A DNA stretch of 13,929 nucleotides from Kiritimatiellales bacterium (GCA_030625905.1 DAOUQA010000037.1:1-13929); one strand, 5' to 3'; positions 1 through 7,039 are shown, counted from the stretch's first letter. The notes: generated from the sequence alone by a model not told the origin. Program-made: numbers and translations.

Positions 1-1
1 G

Positions 2-565
2 AATGTAAAGACCCAGAAAACATACACTCCATCCGATGTGAAACGGATTATGAAAACGGCCAAACCGGAGCTTGTTCCATATTTGGCTTTAGGCATGTTC
101 GGGGGACTCCGCTCTACAGAGATTTTGAAGCTCAGATGGCGCGATGTTGACTTTGAGCTGGCTGAAGTACGGGTAAATGTCGGCCAGTCGAAGGTGAAGG
201 GGCGGCGAATTGTTCATATGCAGTCAAGCCTGGGCCAGTTCCTTGTTCCGTTCAAAGGCAAATCGAAAGAATTTGTTGTGCCGTACAGGCAGGAAAACCT
301 GCAACGCTGGACCAGGAACCTGTTCAAGGAACTGGAAATCAAGACGATCCATCAAGGAGCCCGCCACAGCTTTGCAATGTACCACCTCGCTTCGCACTCG
401 CTGGACGAGACGATGGAAGAGCTTGGGTATACCGAAAGCGCACCGCTACACAAGTATTACCGGGGATTGACGAATCGGAGGCGAGAGCAGGCCGAGAAAT
501 ATTTTGCAATTGCACCGCTTAACCAGGCCGACATTATTCCGATCAGTAAGAAAGCCGCCGCATAA
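2..565 (+). CDS. Tyrosine recombinase / phage-type integrase, C-terminal part (5' truncated by window edge)
   Basis: The frame is open from base 2, so the gene starts left of the window; a GTG at 38 is probably not the true start. The visible part is the catalytic domain of a tyrosine recombinase, which cuts and rejoins DNA through a phosphotyrosine intermediate. Counting from the GTG codon, the first catalytic Arg is in GGLRSTE (R25), the beta-hairpin Lys is in SKVKGRR (about K52), the second Arg is in HQGARHSF (R109), and the nucleophile Tyr is in HKYYRGL (about Y141). The first His of the usual HxxR box is not in place (H-x3-R is seen) and the later GH box reads LGYTES. Similar departures are common in integrases from environmental PVC genomes. 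It ends at an intrinsic terminator at 593-629. It may be a chromosomal integrase of an integrated element lying to the left. Confidence 0.85.
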   Translation, partial: NVKTQKTYTPSDVKRIMKTAKPELVPYLALGMFGGLRSTEILKLRWRDVDFELAEVRVNVGQSKVKGRRIVHMQSSLGQFLVPFKGKSKEFVVPYRQENLQRWTRNLFKELEIKTIHQGARHSFAMYHLASHSLDETMEELGYTESAPLHKYYRGLTNRRREQAEKYFAIAPLNQADIIPISKKAAA

Positions 566-592
566 TCTCCTATACCATGCAGGCAATGAACT

Positions 593-629
593 CCGCCCCG
601 GGCTGTTTTAGCCTGTGGCGGTTTTTTTT
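593..629 (+). terminator. Rho-independent terminator of the integrase gene
   Basis: CCGCC (593-597) pairs with GGCGG (617-621), and an inner GGGCT pairs with AGCCT. Eight T residues follow directly (622-629). It starts 27 bases after the integrase stop codon. Confidence 0.85.
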
Positions 630-658
630 ACTTATCCCGCCCGCCCCACTTGTCCTGC

Positions 659-685
659 GTAGCCCAGCGAAGCGGGATCCGCTAC
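659..685. repeat. REP-like palindrome downstream of ddl
   Basis: GTAGC (659-663) and GCTAC (681-685) form the outer arms. Inside is a small hairpin, CCC-A-GC-GAA-GC-GGG (663-676). The GTAG tag directly before a hairpin recalls REP sequences. It lies between the integrase terminator and the end of ddl and could also slow transcripts leaving ddl. No T-run is present. Confidence 0.4.
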
Positions 686-711
686 AAAAACATCTACAGC
701 ATGTCCTGCCA

Positions 712-1818
712 TTATGCGTTCCTTGCCGCCAGTTCCATGATCCGGCAACAAAGCTCCGAAAACCCGATCCCGGCAGTTTCGGCGGCCTTGGGCAGCAGAC
801 TCGTTGCGGTGAATCCAGGAATGGCGTTTAGCTCCAGCACATAGGGCTTGCCCTCCGGCGATAGGCGAAAATCGACCCGTCCGAAGCCCTCGGCTTCCAA
901 ACACCGAAAGGTTTCCACGGCAATCGACTGCAACTCGGCCAAAGTTTCAGCGTCCAGCGCGGCGGGAACAGTGTATAATGTTTCGCCGGTCACATACTTC
1001 GCCTCATAGTCGTACCACTCCGCCGCAGGCTCGATCTCCACCACCGGCAGCACCTGCAACGTATCGCCGGCATCCTGCCGGCCCCGTACCGCCGGCGGCC
1101 CGCCTGCGGTCTGCTCTTGAGCGCCTTGCGTTCTTGAAGCGTTCCCTTCGGTCTCTATTTTCGTTCCAAAAATTATTTCGCTTCGCGCAGCGCGGCCAAG
1201 ATCCTCGCCGCCACTTTCCACGTTCCACTCGCCCCCCCCCGACCCCTGACTCCCGACCCCTGACTCCTGTTCAAGAATCCCCACCGTCAGCTCACGCCCC
1301 GGAATATATTCCTCCACCAGCACCTCACCCGAAAACCGAACCGCATCGGCAAACGCCGCCTCCCAGCCCGCTTCGCTCGAAACAATATGAATACCCACGC
1401 TCGATCCCTCACGTGGAGGCTTCACCACCAGCGGAACAGGAATGGTCCGGTCGCCTGAACTCTTCAGCACCTCACCCCTCGGGATCGGAATACCGTTGGC
1501 CGCCAGCCGCTCGCGCGTCAAAACCTTGTCGAACGAAACGCGGCTCGACTCCGCGCCCGACCCCGTGAACGGAAGACCCATGCCGACCAGTACCTGCTGG
1601 ATTTCGCCATCCTCGCCAAACTCGCCATGCAGGGCAATGAACACCGCCTTCACGCCTTCCGGGATGGAAAAATCGCGCGAAACAATATCAACCTCCACCA
1701 CCTCATGGCCGCCATCGCGCAACCCCTGCGCAACCGCCGCGCCTGACCGTAGCGAAATCGCCCGCTCCGACGAAACCCCGCCCTTCAAAACCGCAACCTT
1801 CCCAAATCGCCTTTCCAT
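712..1818 (-). CDS. ddl: D-alanine--D-alanine ligase with an internal insertion
   Basis: This ATP-grasp enzyme joins two D-alanines in the cytoplasm to supply the end of the peptidoglycan stem peptide. Visible motifs are the N-terminal GGVSSERAISL (13-23), HGEFGEDG (64-71), the ATP-binding VVKPPREGSSVGI (131-143), ELTVGIL (176-182), LPVVEI (257-262), and the C-terminal catalytic block GRVDFRL ... LELNAIPGFT (313-338). The protein is 368 residues against about 300-310 for the family. The excess lies between ELTVGIL and LPVVEI, where homologues have only a few residues. About 68 Gly/Ser/Glu-rich residues sit there without breaking the frame. The ATG at 1818 is preceded by AAGGA about 9 nt upstream. 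All catalytic motifs outside the insertion are intact, so the enzyme is probably active. The gene stands alone, outside an mur cluster. Confidence 0.93.
   Translation of the reverse strand: MERRFGKVAVLKGGVSSERAISLRSGAAVAQGLRDGGHEVVEVDIVSRDFSIPEGVKAVFIALHGEFGEDGEIQQVLVGMGLPFTGSGAESSRVSFDKVLTRERLAANGIPIPRGEVLKSSGDRTIPVPLVVKPPREGSSVGIHIVSSEAGWEAAFADAVRFSGEVLVEEYIPGRELTVGILEQESGVGSQGSGGGEWNVESGGEDLGRAARSEIIFGTKIETEGNASRTQGAQEQTAGGPPAVRGRQDAGDTLQVLPVVEIEPAAEWYDYEAKYVTGETLYTVPAALDAETLAELQSIAVETFRCLEAEGFGRVDFRLSPEGKPYVLELNAIPGFTATSLLPKAAETAGIGFSELCCRIMELAARNA
1063..1266 (-). other. In-frame insertion of about 204 bp within ddl
   Basis: This segment encodes residues about 185-252 of Ddl and has no counterpart in ordinary Ddl proteins. 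It is a mosaic. It contains a perfect 7-bp palindrome with a 3-nt loop (1066-1082), a REP unit shared with the radical SAM gene (1086-1107), an AT-richer middle (about 1140-1190), a run of nine C (1232-1240) and four heptamer repeats (1241-1268). The mix of repeat sequences suggests a decayed or composite palindromic element kept because it preserves the frame. The boundaries are estimated from where the family motifs stop and resume. Confidence 0.7.
1086..1107 (+). repeat. Single REP unit inside ddl, same family as in the radical SAM gene
   Basis: The unit is GTACC followed by GCCGGCG-GCC-CGCCTGC. It differs at only two positions from the unit at 8627-8648, and the match over the 24-base arm there is 20 of 24. 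In ddl it is read on the opposite strand and in a different phase than in the radical SAM gene. Confidence 0.65.
1241..1268. repeat. Tandem heptamer repeat in ddl
   Basis: Four 7-bp units in a row: GACCCCT, GACTCCC, GACCCCT, GACTCCT. A run of nine C at 1232-1240 lies just before them. It encodes the Gly/Ser-rich stretch near residues 184-193 of Ddl. Heptameric repeats are prone to slippage. Confidence 0.75.
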
Positions 1819-1972
1819 ATCCCTTGTTCCTTGTTGATGCCTTCAACCCACGGCTGGCTGTCTCTACCCACTTCTGATGTCCCAATTAACCTGACTGCCG
1901 TATTGTTTGCCGCAGATTGCGCGGATGGTCGCAGAAAAAACGAGGAAAAAGGGTTAGATTATCAGCTATTTA

Positions 1973-2017
1973 ATGGGTAAGTGTAATTGTCGTTGATGGG
2001 CAAATGTAATTGTCGTT
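1973..2017. repeat. Two tandem 22-bp direct repeats, possible IS end remnant
   Basis: Copies at 1973-1994 and 1996-2017 match at 20 of 22 bases and share the core TGTAATTGTCGTT. They lie in the 255-bp spacer between ddl and the PGPGW-like gene. The remainder of this spacer (1819-1972) holds no gene that I can recognise. Repeated AATTGTC-type words are found at ends of IS21-like elements, so this may be a remnant of one. A binding site for a regulator is the alternative. Confidence 0.5.
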
Positions 2018-2073
2018 CGCCAGCATGTCCGCGGCGATAACTGATACCCATCAACTTGAACCAAAGGTTCCCC

Positions 2074-2337
2074 ATGAAACGGCTGATCTGGAACAGGCAC
2101 ACCAAACTGGTACTCAAGCACGCGCTTGGCTGGTTCTGCATTGTGACGGGAGCCATCATGCTCATCACACCCGGACAAGGTATCCTAACCCTCCTGCTCG
2201 GCGTCTATTTGCTGGCCGACCATGTTCCCATGTTTGGAAGGCTAAAGGCTTGGATACAGCTTAAATTCCCAAAAACCTCCGACTATGTCCACCGTAAGGG
2301 CGAGCAACTGCGCGCAAGGTTCCACCACAAGGATTGA
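2074..2337 (+). CDS. Small PGPGW-like membrane protein
   Basis: The protein has 87 residues with a hydrophobic hairpin: GWFCIVTGAIMLI (19-31), then the turn TPGQG (32-36), then ILTLLLGVYLLA (37-48). This layout and the Pro-Gly turn fit the PGPGW family of putative transmembrane proteins, whose function is unknown. N- and C-terminal parts are basic, and the C-terminus (KFPKTSDYVHRKGEQLRA) is probably cytoplasmic. The ATG at 2074 was chosen because AAAGG (2063-2067) lies six bases upstream; a TTG at 2056 in the same frame is less likely. It is convergent with the UroD-like fragment, and its 3' end abuts the point where that fragment loses homology. Confidence 0.7.
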   Translation: MKRLIWNRHTKLVLKHALGWFCIVTGAIMLITPGQGILTLLLGVYLLADHVPMFGRLKAWIQLKFPKTSDYVHRKGEQLRARFHHKD

Positions 2338-2449
2338 TATCGGGATCTTCCGTATCCACCATGAAACCGCCCACTTCGTAGAAATTCACAGCCGGACGAT
2401 CCACCGCCTCGCCGCGCCGCGTCGCCATTAACCGTTCCCTGCGCGTCAT
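2261..2449 (-). pseudogene. 5' fragment of a uroporphyrinogen-decarboxylase-like gene
   Basis: The frame starts with ATG at 2449, overlapping the coaX stop as ATGA, the usual sign of translational coupling. The first 37 residues, MTRRERLMATRRGEAVDRPA then VNFYEVGGFMVDTEDPD, look like the N-terminus of UroD-family proteins (typically RERVLAALxGExxDRPP, then NFYE and DPDD). Family members have roughly 340 residues. Here the homology stops near 2338 and the frame only continues, by chance, 26 codons into the antisense of the PGPGW-like gene. I read this as a gene cut by a deletion or rearrangement. Catalytic residues cannot be judged. Confidence 0.6.
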
Positions 2450-3201
2450 TGGCTTTCCCTTGGGTTCAGCTCGCCAATAATCCCTAGACCCTTGAGGGTG
2501 AGATTGGGATCGATAGCGGCGGCGACATCCCAATCCTTGAAGATCCACCCGGCATAGCCACCCGTGCAGCAGACCGGCAGGTTCTTTTCACCAAGTTCAC
2601 ATTCCAGCGACTGGAGAACTTCGCGCACCATGCCGCGATAGCCGAGTCGGGCACCAATCTGCATCGCCTGTTTGGTATTGCGCCCGACCACGGCATTGGT
2701 CTTGACCGGCTCGACATGCGGGAGCAGTGCCGTCTTTTCAGCAAGATAGTCGAACATGAGCGGTAGGCCCGGGCAGATGATGCCGCCAATGTATCCTCGC
2801 TTGGCATCGATAATATCGAACGTTAGCGCAGTGCCAAAATCGCATACCACGGAAGGGGTTCCCAGTAGCTTTGCCGCAGCCGCGGCATTGGCCAATCGGT
2901 CGGCGCCGATTTTTTCCGGCTTTGGATAATCGACCGGCACTCCCAGCTCCAGTTCGTGGGAGACAAAGAGCGGTTCGGGCAGGTCGACGGTTTTGATCAG
3001 CCGTTTCCATTTGGCATTGACCGGCGGAACCACCGAGGCAATCACAACCGCATCGACCGTCTGGGTCGTAACGAGCGGAAGCACTTCCTCCAAATCCCGG
3101 AAGCGCGACTTGCACCGCCCCACCCCGGAAACCTTCCCGTTTCGGTAGTAGCCTACCGACGTGCTGGTGTTTCCAATATCTATGACTAAAATCGAATTCA
3201 T
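2446..3201 (-). CDS. coaX: Type III pantothenate kinase
   Basis: It phosphorylates pantothenate with ATP, the first step of coenzyme A synthesis. The 251-residue protein shows the ASKHA-fold phosphate motif DIGNT (8-12), the pantothenate-site motif GADR (99-102), the second phosphate motif DFGTALT (121-127), GGIICPGL (139-146) and CTGGYAG (212-218). Length and motif order are those of the CoaX family. The start at 3201 gives the usual MxxLVIDIGNT N-terminus; an upstream in-frame ATG at 3237 would add 12 residues with no family counterpart. No clear Shine-Dalgarno site precedes 3201, so it may depend on read-through from nadC, whose stop is 146 bp upstream. Its stop overlaps the start of the truncated UroD-like gene. 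Confidence 0.93.
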   Translation of the reverse strand: MNSILVIDIGNTSTSVGYYRNGKVSGVGRCKSRFRDLEEVLPLVTTQTVDAVVIASVVPPVNAKWKRLIKTVDLPEPLFVSHELELGVPVDYPKPEKIGADRLANAAAAAKLLGTPSVVCDFGTALTFDIIDAKRGYIGGIICPGLPLMFDYLAEKTALLPHVEPVKTNAVVGRNTKQAMQIGARLGYRGMVREVLQSLECELGEKNLPVCCTGGYAGWIFKDWDVAAAIDPNLTLKGLGIIGELNPRESQ

Positions 3202-3232
3202 TTTTACGAAATAATGGATAACAAAACTATTT

Positions 3233-3338
3233 TTCAACGCAAAGTCGCGAAGACCGCTGAGTTCCGCAAAGTTGGTTTATAATTTTTCCCATTCCCCTTC
3301 TCTGCGAACCTTTGAAAACTTGGCGGCTTTGCGTTGAA
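3233..3338. repeat. Inverted repeat in the nadC-coaX spacer
   Basis: A 12-bp arm, TTCAACGCAAAG (3233-3244), recurs as its perfect complement at 3327-3338. Inside are related words such as GCAAAG and CTTTG. It fills nearly the whole spacer. The wording (AACGCAAAG, CTCTGCG) resembles short dispersed repeats seen between genes in many environmental genomes. It could shape the nadC-coaX transcript. Confidence 0.6.
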
Positions 3339-3347
3339 TTGTCCCAT

Positions 3348-4214
3348 TTAAACAAAGTCCAGGGCGAGGTCGATGGAGGGGGCGGAGTGGGTCAGGGCTC
3401 CGACGGAGATGGCATCGACGCCGGTCTGGGCAATGTCGCGGATGGTGTCGAGATTGATCCCACCGGAGGCTTCGGTCTTGCAAATGCTTTTGCAAAGCGC
3501 GACGCATTCGCGCAGGACGGGTGGCGGCATGTTGTCGAGCAGTACCCAGTCGGGCTTGGTGGTGAGCGCCTCCTTGAGCTGGTCGACCGTATCGACTTCC
3601 ACCTCGATCTTGAGGTCGGGGTATTTGGCGCGCGCGGCGGCGACGGCTTCGCCAACGCCGGTGTCCTGTTTTTTTGTCCACGACGCGAGATGGTTGTCCT
3701 TGATGAGCACGGCATCGAACAAGCCATAGCGATGGTTGGTTCCGCCGCCGCAGAGGACGGAATATTTTTCGAACGGACGAAGTGCCGGCGTGGTCTTGCG
3801 CGTATCGAGCAGCATCACATCCGGATTGCCGGCGGTCTCTACATATTCGGCGGTGACGGTGGCAACGCCGCTCATGCGCTGGATAAAGTTGAGTGCGGTG
3901 CGTTCGGCGGTCAGGATGCTCTGGGCAGAACCCTTGATTACCAGCACGGTGGTTCCTTTTTCAATAGCAGAGCCGTCGGAAGAAAGGATTTCGCAATCAA
4001 GTGCGGGGTTCACCTGCTTGAACACTTCGGCGGCAACAGTGATGCCGGCAAGACGGCACGATTCGCGCGCAACCATGTGCGCCTCGGCAACCTCCTCCGG
4101 TGGCACGAGCGAGGCGGAAGTGACATCCACATTGGCTGGCCCAAGGTCTTCGACCAACGCGAGCTTGATCAGATCCCTGACTTCGGGTTTTTCAAAGATA
4201 TCCGGGAGTTCCAT
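3348..4214 (-). CDS. nadC: Nicotinate-nucleotide pyrophosphorylase (carboxylating), quinolinate phosphoribosyltransferase
   Basis: It converts quinolinate and PRPP to nicotinate mononucleotide, CO2 and pyrophosphate in de novo NAD synthesis. The 288-residue protein has the full set of motifs: ERTALNFIQRMSG (104-116), DTRKTTP (137-143), GGGTNHR (156-162), KDNH (172-175), EVEVDT (204-209), LLDNM (225-229), EASGGI (248-253) and VGALTHS (271-277). The ATG at 4214 is preceded by AAGGA with six bases of spacing. An in-frame ATG at 4250 lacks such a site and adds 12 unrelated residues. It lies upstream of coaX on the same strand; nadC and coaX are often linked in other bacteria. No nadA or nadB is in the window. 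Confidence 0.95.
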   Translation of the reverse strand: MELPDIFEKPEVRDLIKLALVEDLGPANVDVTSASLVPPEEVAEAHMVARESCRLAGITVAAEVFKQVNPALDCEILSSDGSAIEKGTTVLVIKGSAQSILTAERTALNFIQRMSGVATVTAEYVETAGNPDVMLLDTRKTTPALRPFEKYSVLCGGGTNHRYGLFDAVLIKDNHLASWTKKQDTGVGEAVAAARAKYPDLKIEVEVDTVDQLKEALTTKPDWVLLDNMPPPVLRECVALCKSICKTEASGGINLDTIRDIAQTGVDAISVGALTHSAPSIDLALDFV

Positions 4215-4263
4215 GCTCAATCCTTTATTGTATTCAGAGGGGTTATACAAAACGATGGATAAT

Positions 4264-4327
4264 AAGACGATTGTTGCAATTCAATGTATGAAACCAGACC
4301 TCTCATGGTTTTGTTGTTAATCGTCTT
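4264..4327. repeat. Weak inverted repeat between the AI-2E permease gene and nadC
   Basis: AAGACGATT (4264-4272) and AATCGTCTT (4319-4327) are perfect complements, 46 bases apart. A second small hairpin, AAACCA/TGGTTT, lies between them. No T-run makes this a convincing terminator on the minus strand. It may be chance or an mRNA structure before nadC. Confidence 0.3.
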
Positions 4328-4352
4328 GTGAAATCTTCCGGCAGAAATGTGA

Positions 4353-5405
4353 TTAGCTTGCTTGTGTTTCCTTCATAAAGCTTTTGCCCGATCCCATCAG
4401 GATGCTGATGGGTTTGAGGGCATCGACGTTTTCGCAGACAATCTTGATGGCGGCGGCGATCGGAACCGACAGAAGTGCCCCGACAATGCCCCACATCCAG
4501 CCGAAGAAAACCAGTGAGAGCAGGATAACGACCGGGCTAAGATTCAGGCTGTCGCCCATGATTTTCGGTTCGATCACATTGCCCATGGTCATTTGGATCA
4601 GCAGGAGGATAACGGCGGTGAAAATGGGCGTCCATGCGGAGGGATAATACTGCACAATCGCCAACAGGATTGGCGGGATGGATGCGAGGATGGAGCCAAT
4701 GCTTGGAATAAAGTTAAGGAAGAAGGCCAGTGCCCCCCAAGTGAGCGCAAACTCAACCTTCAACAGCGTCAGCGTCAGCCAAACCAGCACGCCGGTTGTC
4801 CCGCTGATCGCCACCTTCACCACAAGGTACTGCCCGATCTGCTTGGAGATCGAAGTGGTCATGTCCGTGAACTGGCTGGCACGGTCGGCAGGGAATGCCG
4901 CCGCCAGCTTGTACTTGAAATAGGGTTTCCCCAGCAGCATGAACACCAGGAAGATCAAGACCAGCAGCAGCTTGCTCAGGAAATTGCCCATAAATACGGC
5001 CAGCGACCCCGACATGGCGGCCAGTTTAGGACCCAGTTGTTTCAACCAATCGATGTCGGCCAAAAATTCCGGAGGGACGTTCAGCTTGGCAATCACATCA
5101 AGATAAATAATATTTAGTTGCTCGATATATTTCGGTGATTCCACCAGTACGGCACGCACGCGCCCGCCGAGAAAAACGCCGCCCATATAGCAAACAAACA
5201 GCACCAGCGCCAGTACCGCTAAAACCGCCACGCCCAGCGGCACCCTTTTGTGAACCAAGTAGTTCACCACCGGCCCGCAGATATACGACAGCAACCAAGC
5301 AATCATCAGCGGAATTACTACATTGTAGGCCACCTTGAACGCGGCCGCTACGGCAAAGAGCACCAGCACACTCAACAAGCCAATCATTAGATTTGATCGT
5401 TTCAT
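4353..5405 (-). CDS. AI-2E family transporter (PerM-like inner-membrane protein)
   Basis: This is a 350-residue polytopic membrane protein of the AI-2E (formerly UPF0118) family. Members include exporters of small molecules and Na+/H+ antiporters, so the substrate cannot be given. Hydrophobic segments lie near 5-40, 58-80, 138-160, 195-215, 221-255, 259-275 and 291-322. The middle part (90-135) is a soluble region. The family signature is clear in NFIPSIGSILASIPP (231-245) and GNVIEPKIMG (275-284), followed by SPVVILLSLVFFG. ATG 5405 was chosen because AAGGGGAA precedes it at good spacing; the frame extends upstream to 5507 only through an intergenic repeat. It is the first gene of a probable AI-2E permease-nadC-coaX unit. 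Confidence 0.9.
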   Translation of the reverse strand: MKRSNLMIGLLSVLVLFAVAAAFKVAYNVVIPLMIAWLLSYICGPVVNYLVHKRVPLGVAVLAVLALVLFVCYMGGVFLGGRVRAVLVESPKYIEQLNIIYLDVIAKLNVPPEFLADIDWLKQLGPKLAAMSGSLAVFMGNFLSKLLLVLIFLVFMLLGKPYFKYKLAAAFPADRASQFTDMTTSISKQIGQYLVVKVAISGTTGVLVWLTLTLLKVEFALTWGALAFFLNFIPSIGSILASIPPILLAIVQYYPSAWTPIFTAVILLLIQMTMGNVIEPKIMGDSLNLSPVVILLSLVFFGWMWGIVGALLSVPIAAAIKIVCENVDALKPISILMGSGKSFMKETQAS

Positions 5406-5460
5406 TCCGTTCCCCTTTTGGAAGTGCTTGTATTGATAAACCAGATTTCCGGCTATTGAA

Positions 5461-5520
5461 AGTAATGAGTAATGCGTAATTCGTAATCTCCTTCGGTTAC
5501 GCATCACGTATTACGCATTA
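5461..5520. repeat. Heptamer-based palindromic repeat upstream of the AI-2E permease gene
   Basis: Arms at 5470-5487 and 5503-5520 are complementary at 16 of 18 positions. The left arm is itself a tandem of 7-bp units of the GTAATNN type (AGTAATG, AGTAATG, CGTAATT, CGTAATC). It lies about 55 bases before the permease start and may form a stem in the 5' leader. The rest of the 254-bp spacer (5406-5659) shows no gene. Confidence 0.7.
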
Positions 5521-5659
5521 TTAGAATGTCCCCATTCCCGTGGTTTCCATCAGCCAAGCGCGAATTCGCCATCTTCAATCATAGGAAACCATCTTAGAGT
5601 GGGCAACAGGATCGATTCTTTTTCAACTTAATCTTATCCATTCAGTATGCAGTCCAAAT

Positions 5660-7039
5660 TCACGGAGATCCCTCAATTTGACAGGACCCGCTTAACCTCA
5701 GCCGAATTACACTGTCGACCGGATCGGGAGCTTGTGTTTCTACCTCTACAACCAGCCCGAAATCACCCGCTGAGACATCAAGATTCTTCGCTGTGGCCAT
5801 CAGGAAGGCCTCCACGGCGGCGTCATTATCAACCCGCAATCCAGGCACTGCAAGCCGGCCGTTTTCCGGCCAATCAAAGACATGCAGATAAAGTACCGTG
5901 GTATTTCCGGTTTTTCTCATGGTGCAGCGTCCCCATTCCAATTCGGGAAGCGGACCAGCAGAAGTACCGTGGATCGACTCCCCATTGACCGCCATCCACT
6001 CGCCCATTTCCATCAACCGTTCAATGCTTGGATCGGGAATCAGTCCTTCCGCTGTGGGACCAACGTTCAACAGGTAGTTTCCTCCCTTGGAGGCAATGTC
6101 CACAAGATTACGAATCAGCTGTTGTGTCGATTTCCAGTTATGGTCTACCGCTTTGTAACCCCAACTGGTGTTCATGGTCATGCACGATTCCCAATCCACG
6201 CCCGGCAAACCTTCGTGCAGAATCTCCTGTTCCGGCGTCCCGAAGTCGCCTCTAAAGTCGCCATCCTTGTTCATCCCCTTCATCCCTTTCCGCCCCTTGT
6301 CGATGCGGTTGTTAATAATGAGCGACGGCTGGATGGTACGCAGGAAATCGTCCAGATCTTCCCCGCGTTCGTGCGTCCAGGCCTCTTCCCATTCGCCATC
6401 GAACCACAGGACACCAAGGTCTCCATAGTTTGTCAGCAGCTCCTTGAGCTGCGCCTTCATATAGGCGGTGTAGGCCTCCATGTCCGGAGAGGGATTGTTG
6501 AAGTTTCCGCGCCACGGTTTTTTAACGCCATAGTCGGGATGGTTCCAGTCCATGATGGAATGATAAAAACAAAGCTTTACGTCATGCTTACGGCAGGCCT
6601 CGGCCAGCGGTTTAAGCAAATCTTTTCTATATGGCGTAGAAGCTATGTCCCACTCGGTGTGCGCGGAATCCCATAGGCAGAAGCCATCGTGATGTTTGCT
6701 GGTGATCACGATATATTTCATGCCTGCGTTTTTTGCCAACCGCACCCATTCGTCGGCATCATATCTGACGGGATTAAACACATCCTTGAGCGGTTCGTAT
6801 TCCTTCAGCGGAATTTCGCCCTTGCACTGAATCCACTCGGAGGCGCCCTTCACCGGCGTACCATTCCATTCCCCGGCCGGAGTTGCGTAGACGCCCCAGT
6901 GAATGAACATACCAAACCGCGCCTCGCGCCACCACGCCATGCGTTCATCCCTATCTGACATACTTTCGGCAAGAGAGAATCCAGGCAACAGCAGCAGTAT
7001 AACACTACGCCTAATCCAGTTTTGTCTTTTCAAACTCAT
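5660..7039 (-). CDS. Secreted alpha-L-fucosidase, glycoside hydrolase family 29
   Basis: It is expected to cleave terminal alpha-L-fucose from glycans outside the cytoplasm. Residues 1-24 form a signal peptide: basic KRQNWIRR, hydrophobic SVILLLLPGF, cleavage likely after SLA. The catalytic barrel follows, with FIHWGVYA (45-52), TSKHHDGFCLWDS (113-125) and LWFDGEW (211-217). D214 in LWFDGEW is the likely nucleophile of the retaining mechanism. GGNYLLNVGPTAEG (319-332) closes the barrel region. Residues from about 368 form a beta-rich C-terminal domain. At 459 residues it has normal GH29 length. The ATG at 7039 has AAAGGGG upstream at good spacing. No sulfatase or transporter gene accompanies it here. 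The acid/base residue cannot be placed with certainty from sequence alone. Confidence 0.93.
   Translation of the reverse strand: MSLKRQNWIRRSVILLLLPGFSLAESMSDRDERMAWWREARFGMFIHWGVYATPAGEWNGTPVKGASEWIQCKGEIPLKEYEPLKDVFNPVRYDADEWVRLAKNAGMKYIVITSKHHDGFCLWDSAHTEWDIASTPYRKDLLKPLAEACRKHDVKLCFYHSIMDWNHPDYGVKKPWRGNFNNPSPDMEAYTAYMKAQLKELLTNYGDLGVLWFDGEWEEAWTHERGEDLDDFLRTIQPSLIINNRIDKGRKGMKGMNKDGDFRGDFGTPEQEILHEGLPGVDWESCMTMNTSWGYKAVDHNWKSTQQLIRNLVDIASKGGNYLLNVGPTAEGLIPDPSIERLMEMGEWMAVNGESIHGTSAGPLPELEWGRCTMRKTGNTTVLYLHVFDWPENGRLAVPGLRVDNDAAVEAFLMATAKNLDVSAGDFGLVVEVETQAPDPVDSVIRLRLSGSCQIEGSP

Noticed and set aside
978..1568. Pro/Arg-rich open frame opposite ddl
   Set aside because: Composition is that of an antisense frame through a GC-rich repeat; no domain and no ribosome site.
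3312..4262. 316-codon open frame on the plus strand opposite nadC
   Set aside because: It is antisense to a gene with all NadC motifs; its translation is Gly/Asp-rich with no domain, a GC-bias shadow.
4215..4352. Riboswitch or NAD-responsive leader upstream of nadC
   Set aside because: Only short, weak inverted repeats are present; no known riboswitch core could be recognised.
5406..5507. Upstream extension of the AI-2E permease gene to 5507
   Set aside because: The extra 34 residues come from the intergenic heptamer repeat; a good ribosome site marks 5405 as the start.
5882..6676. 264-codon open frame opposite the fucosidase gene
   Set aside because: Antisense shadow of a clear GH29 gene.
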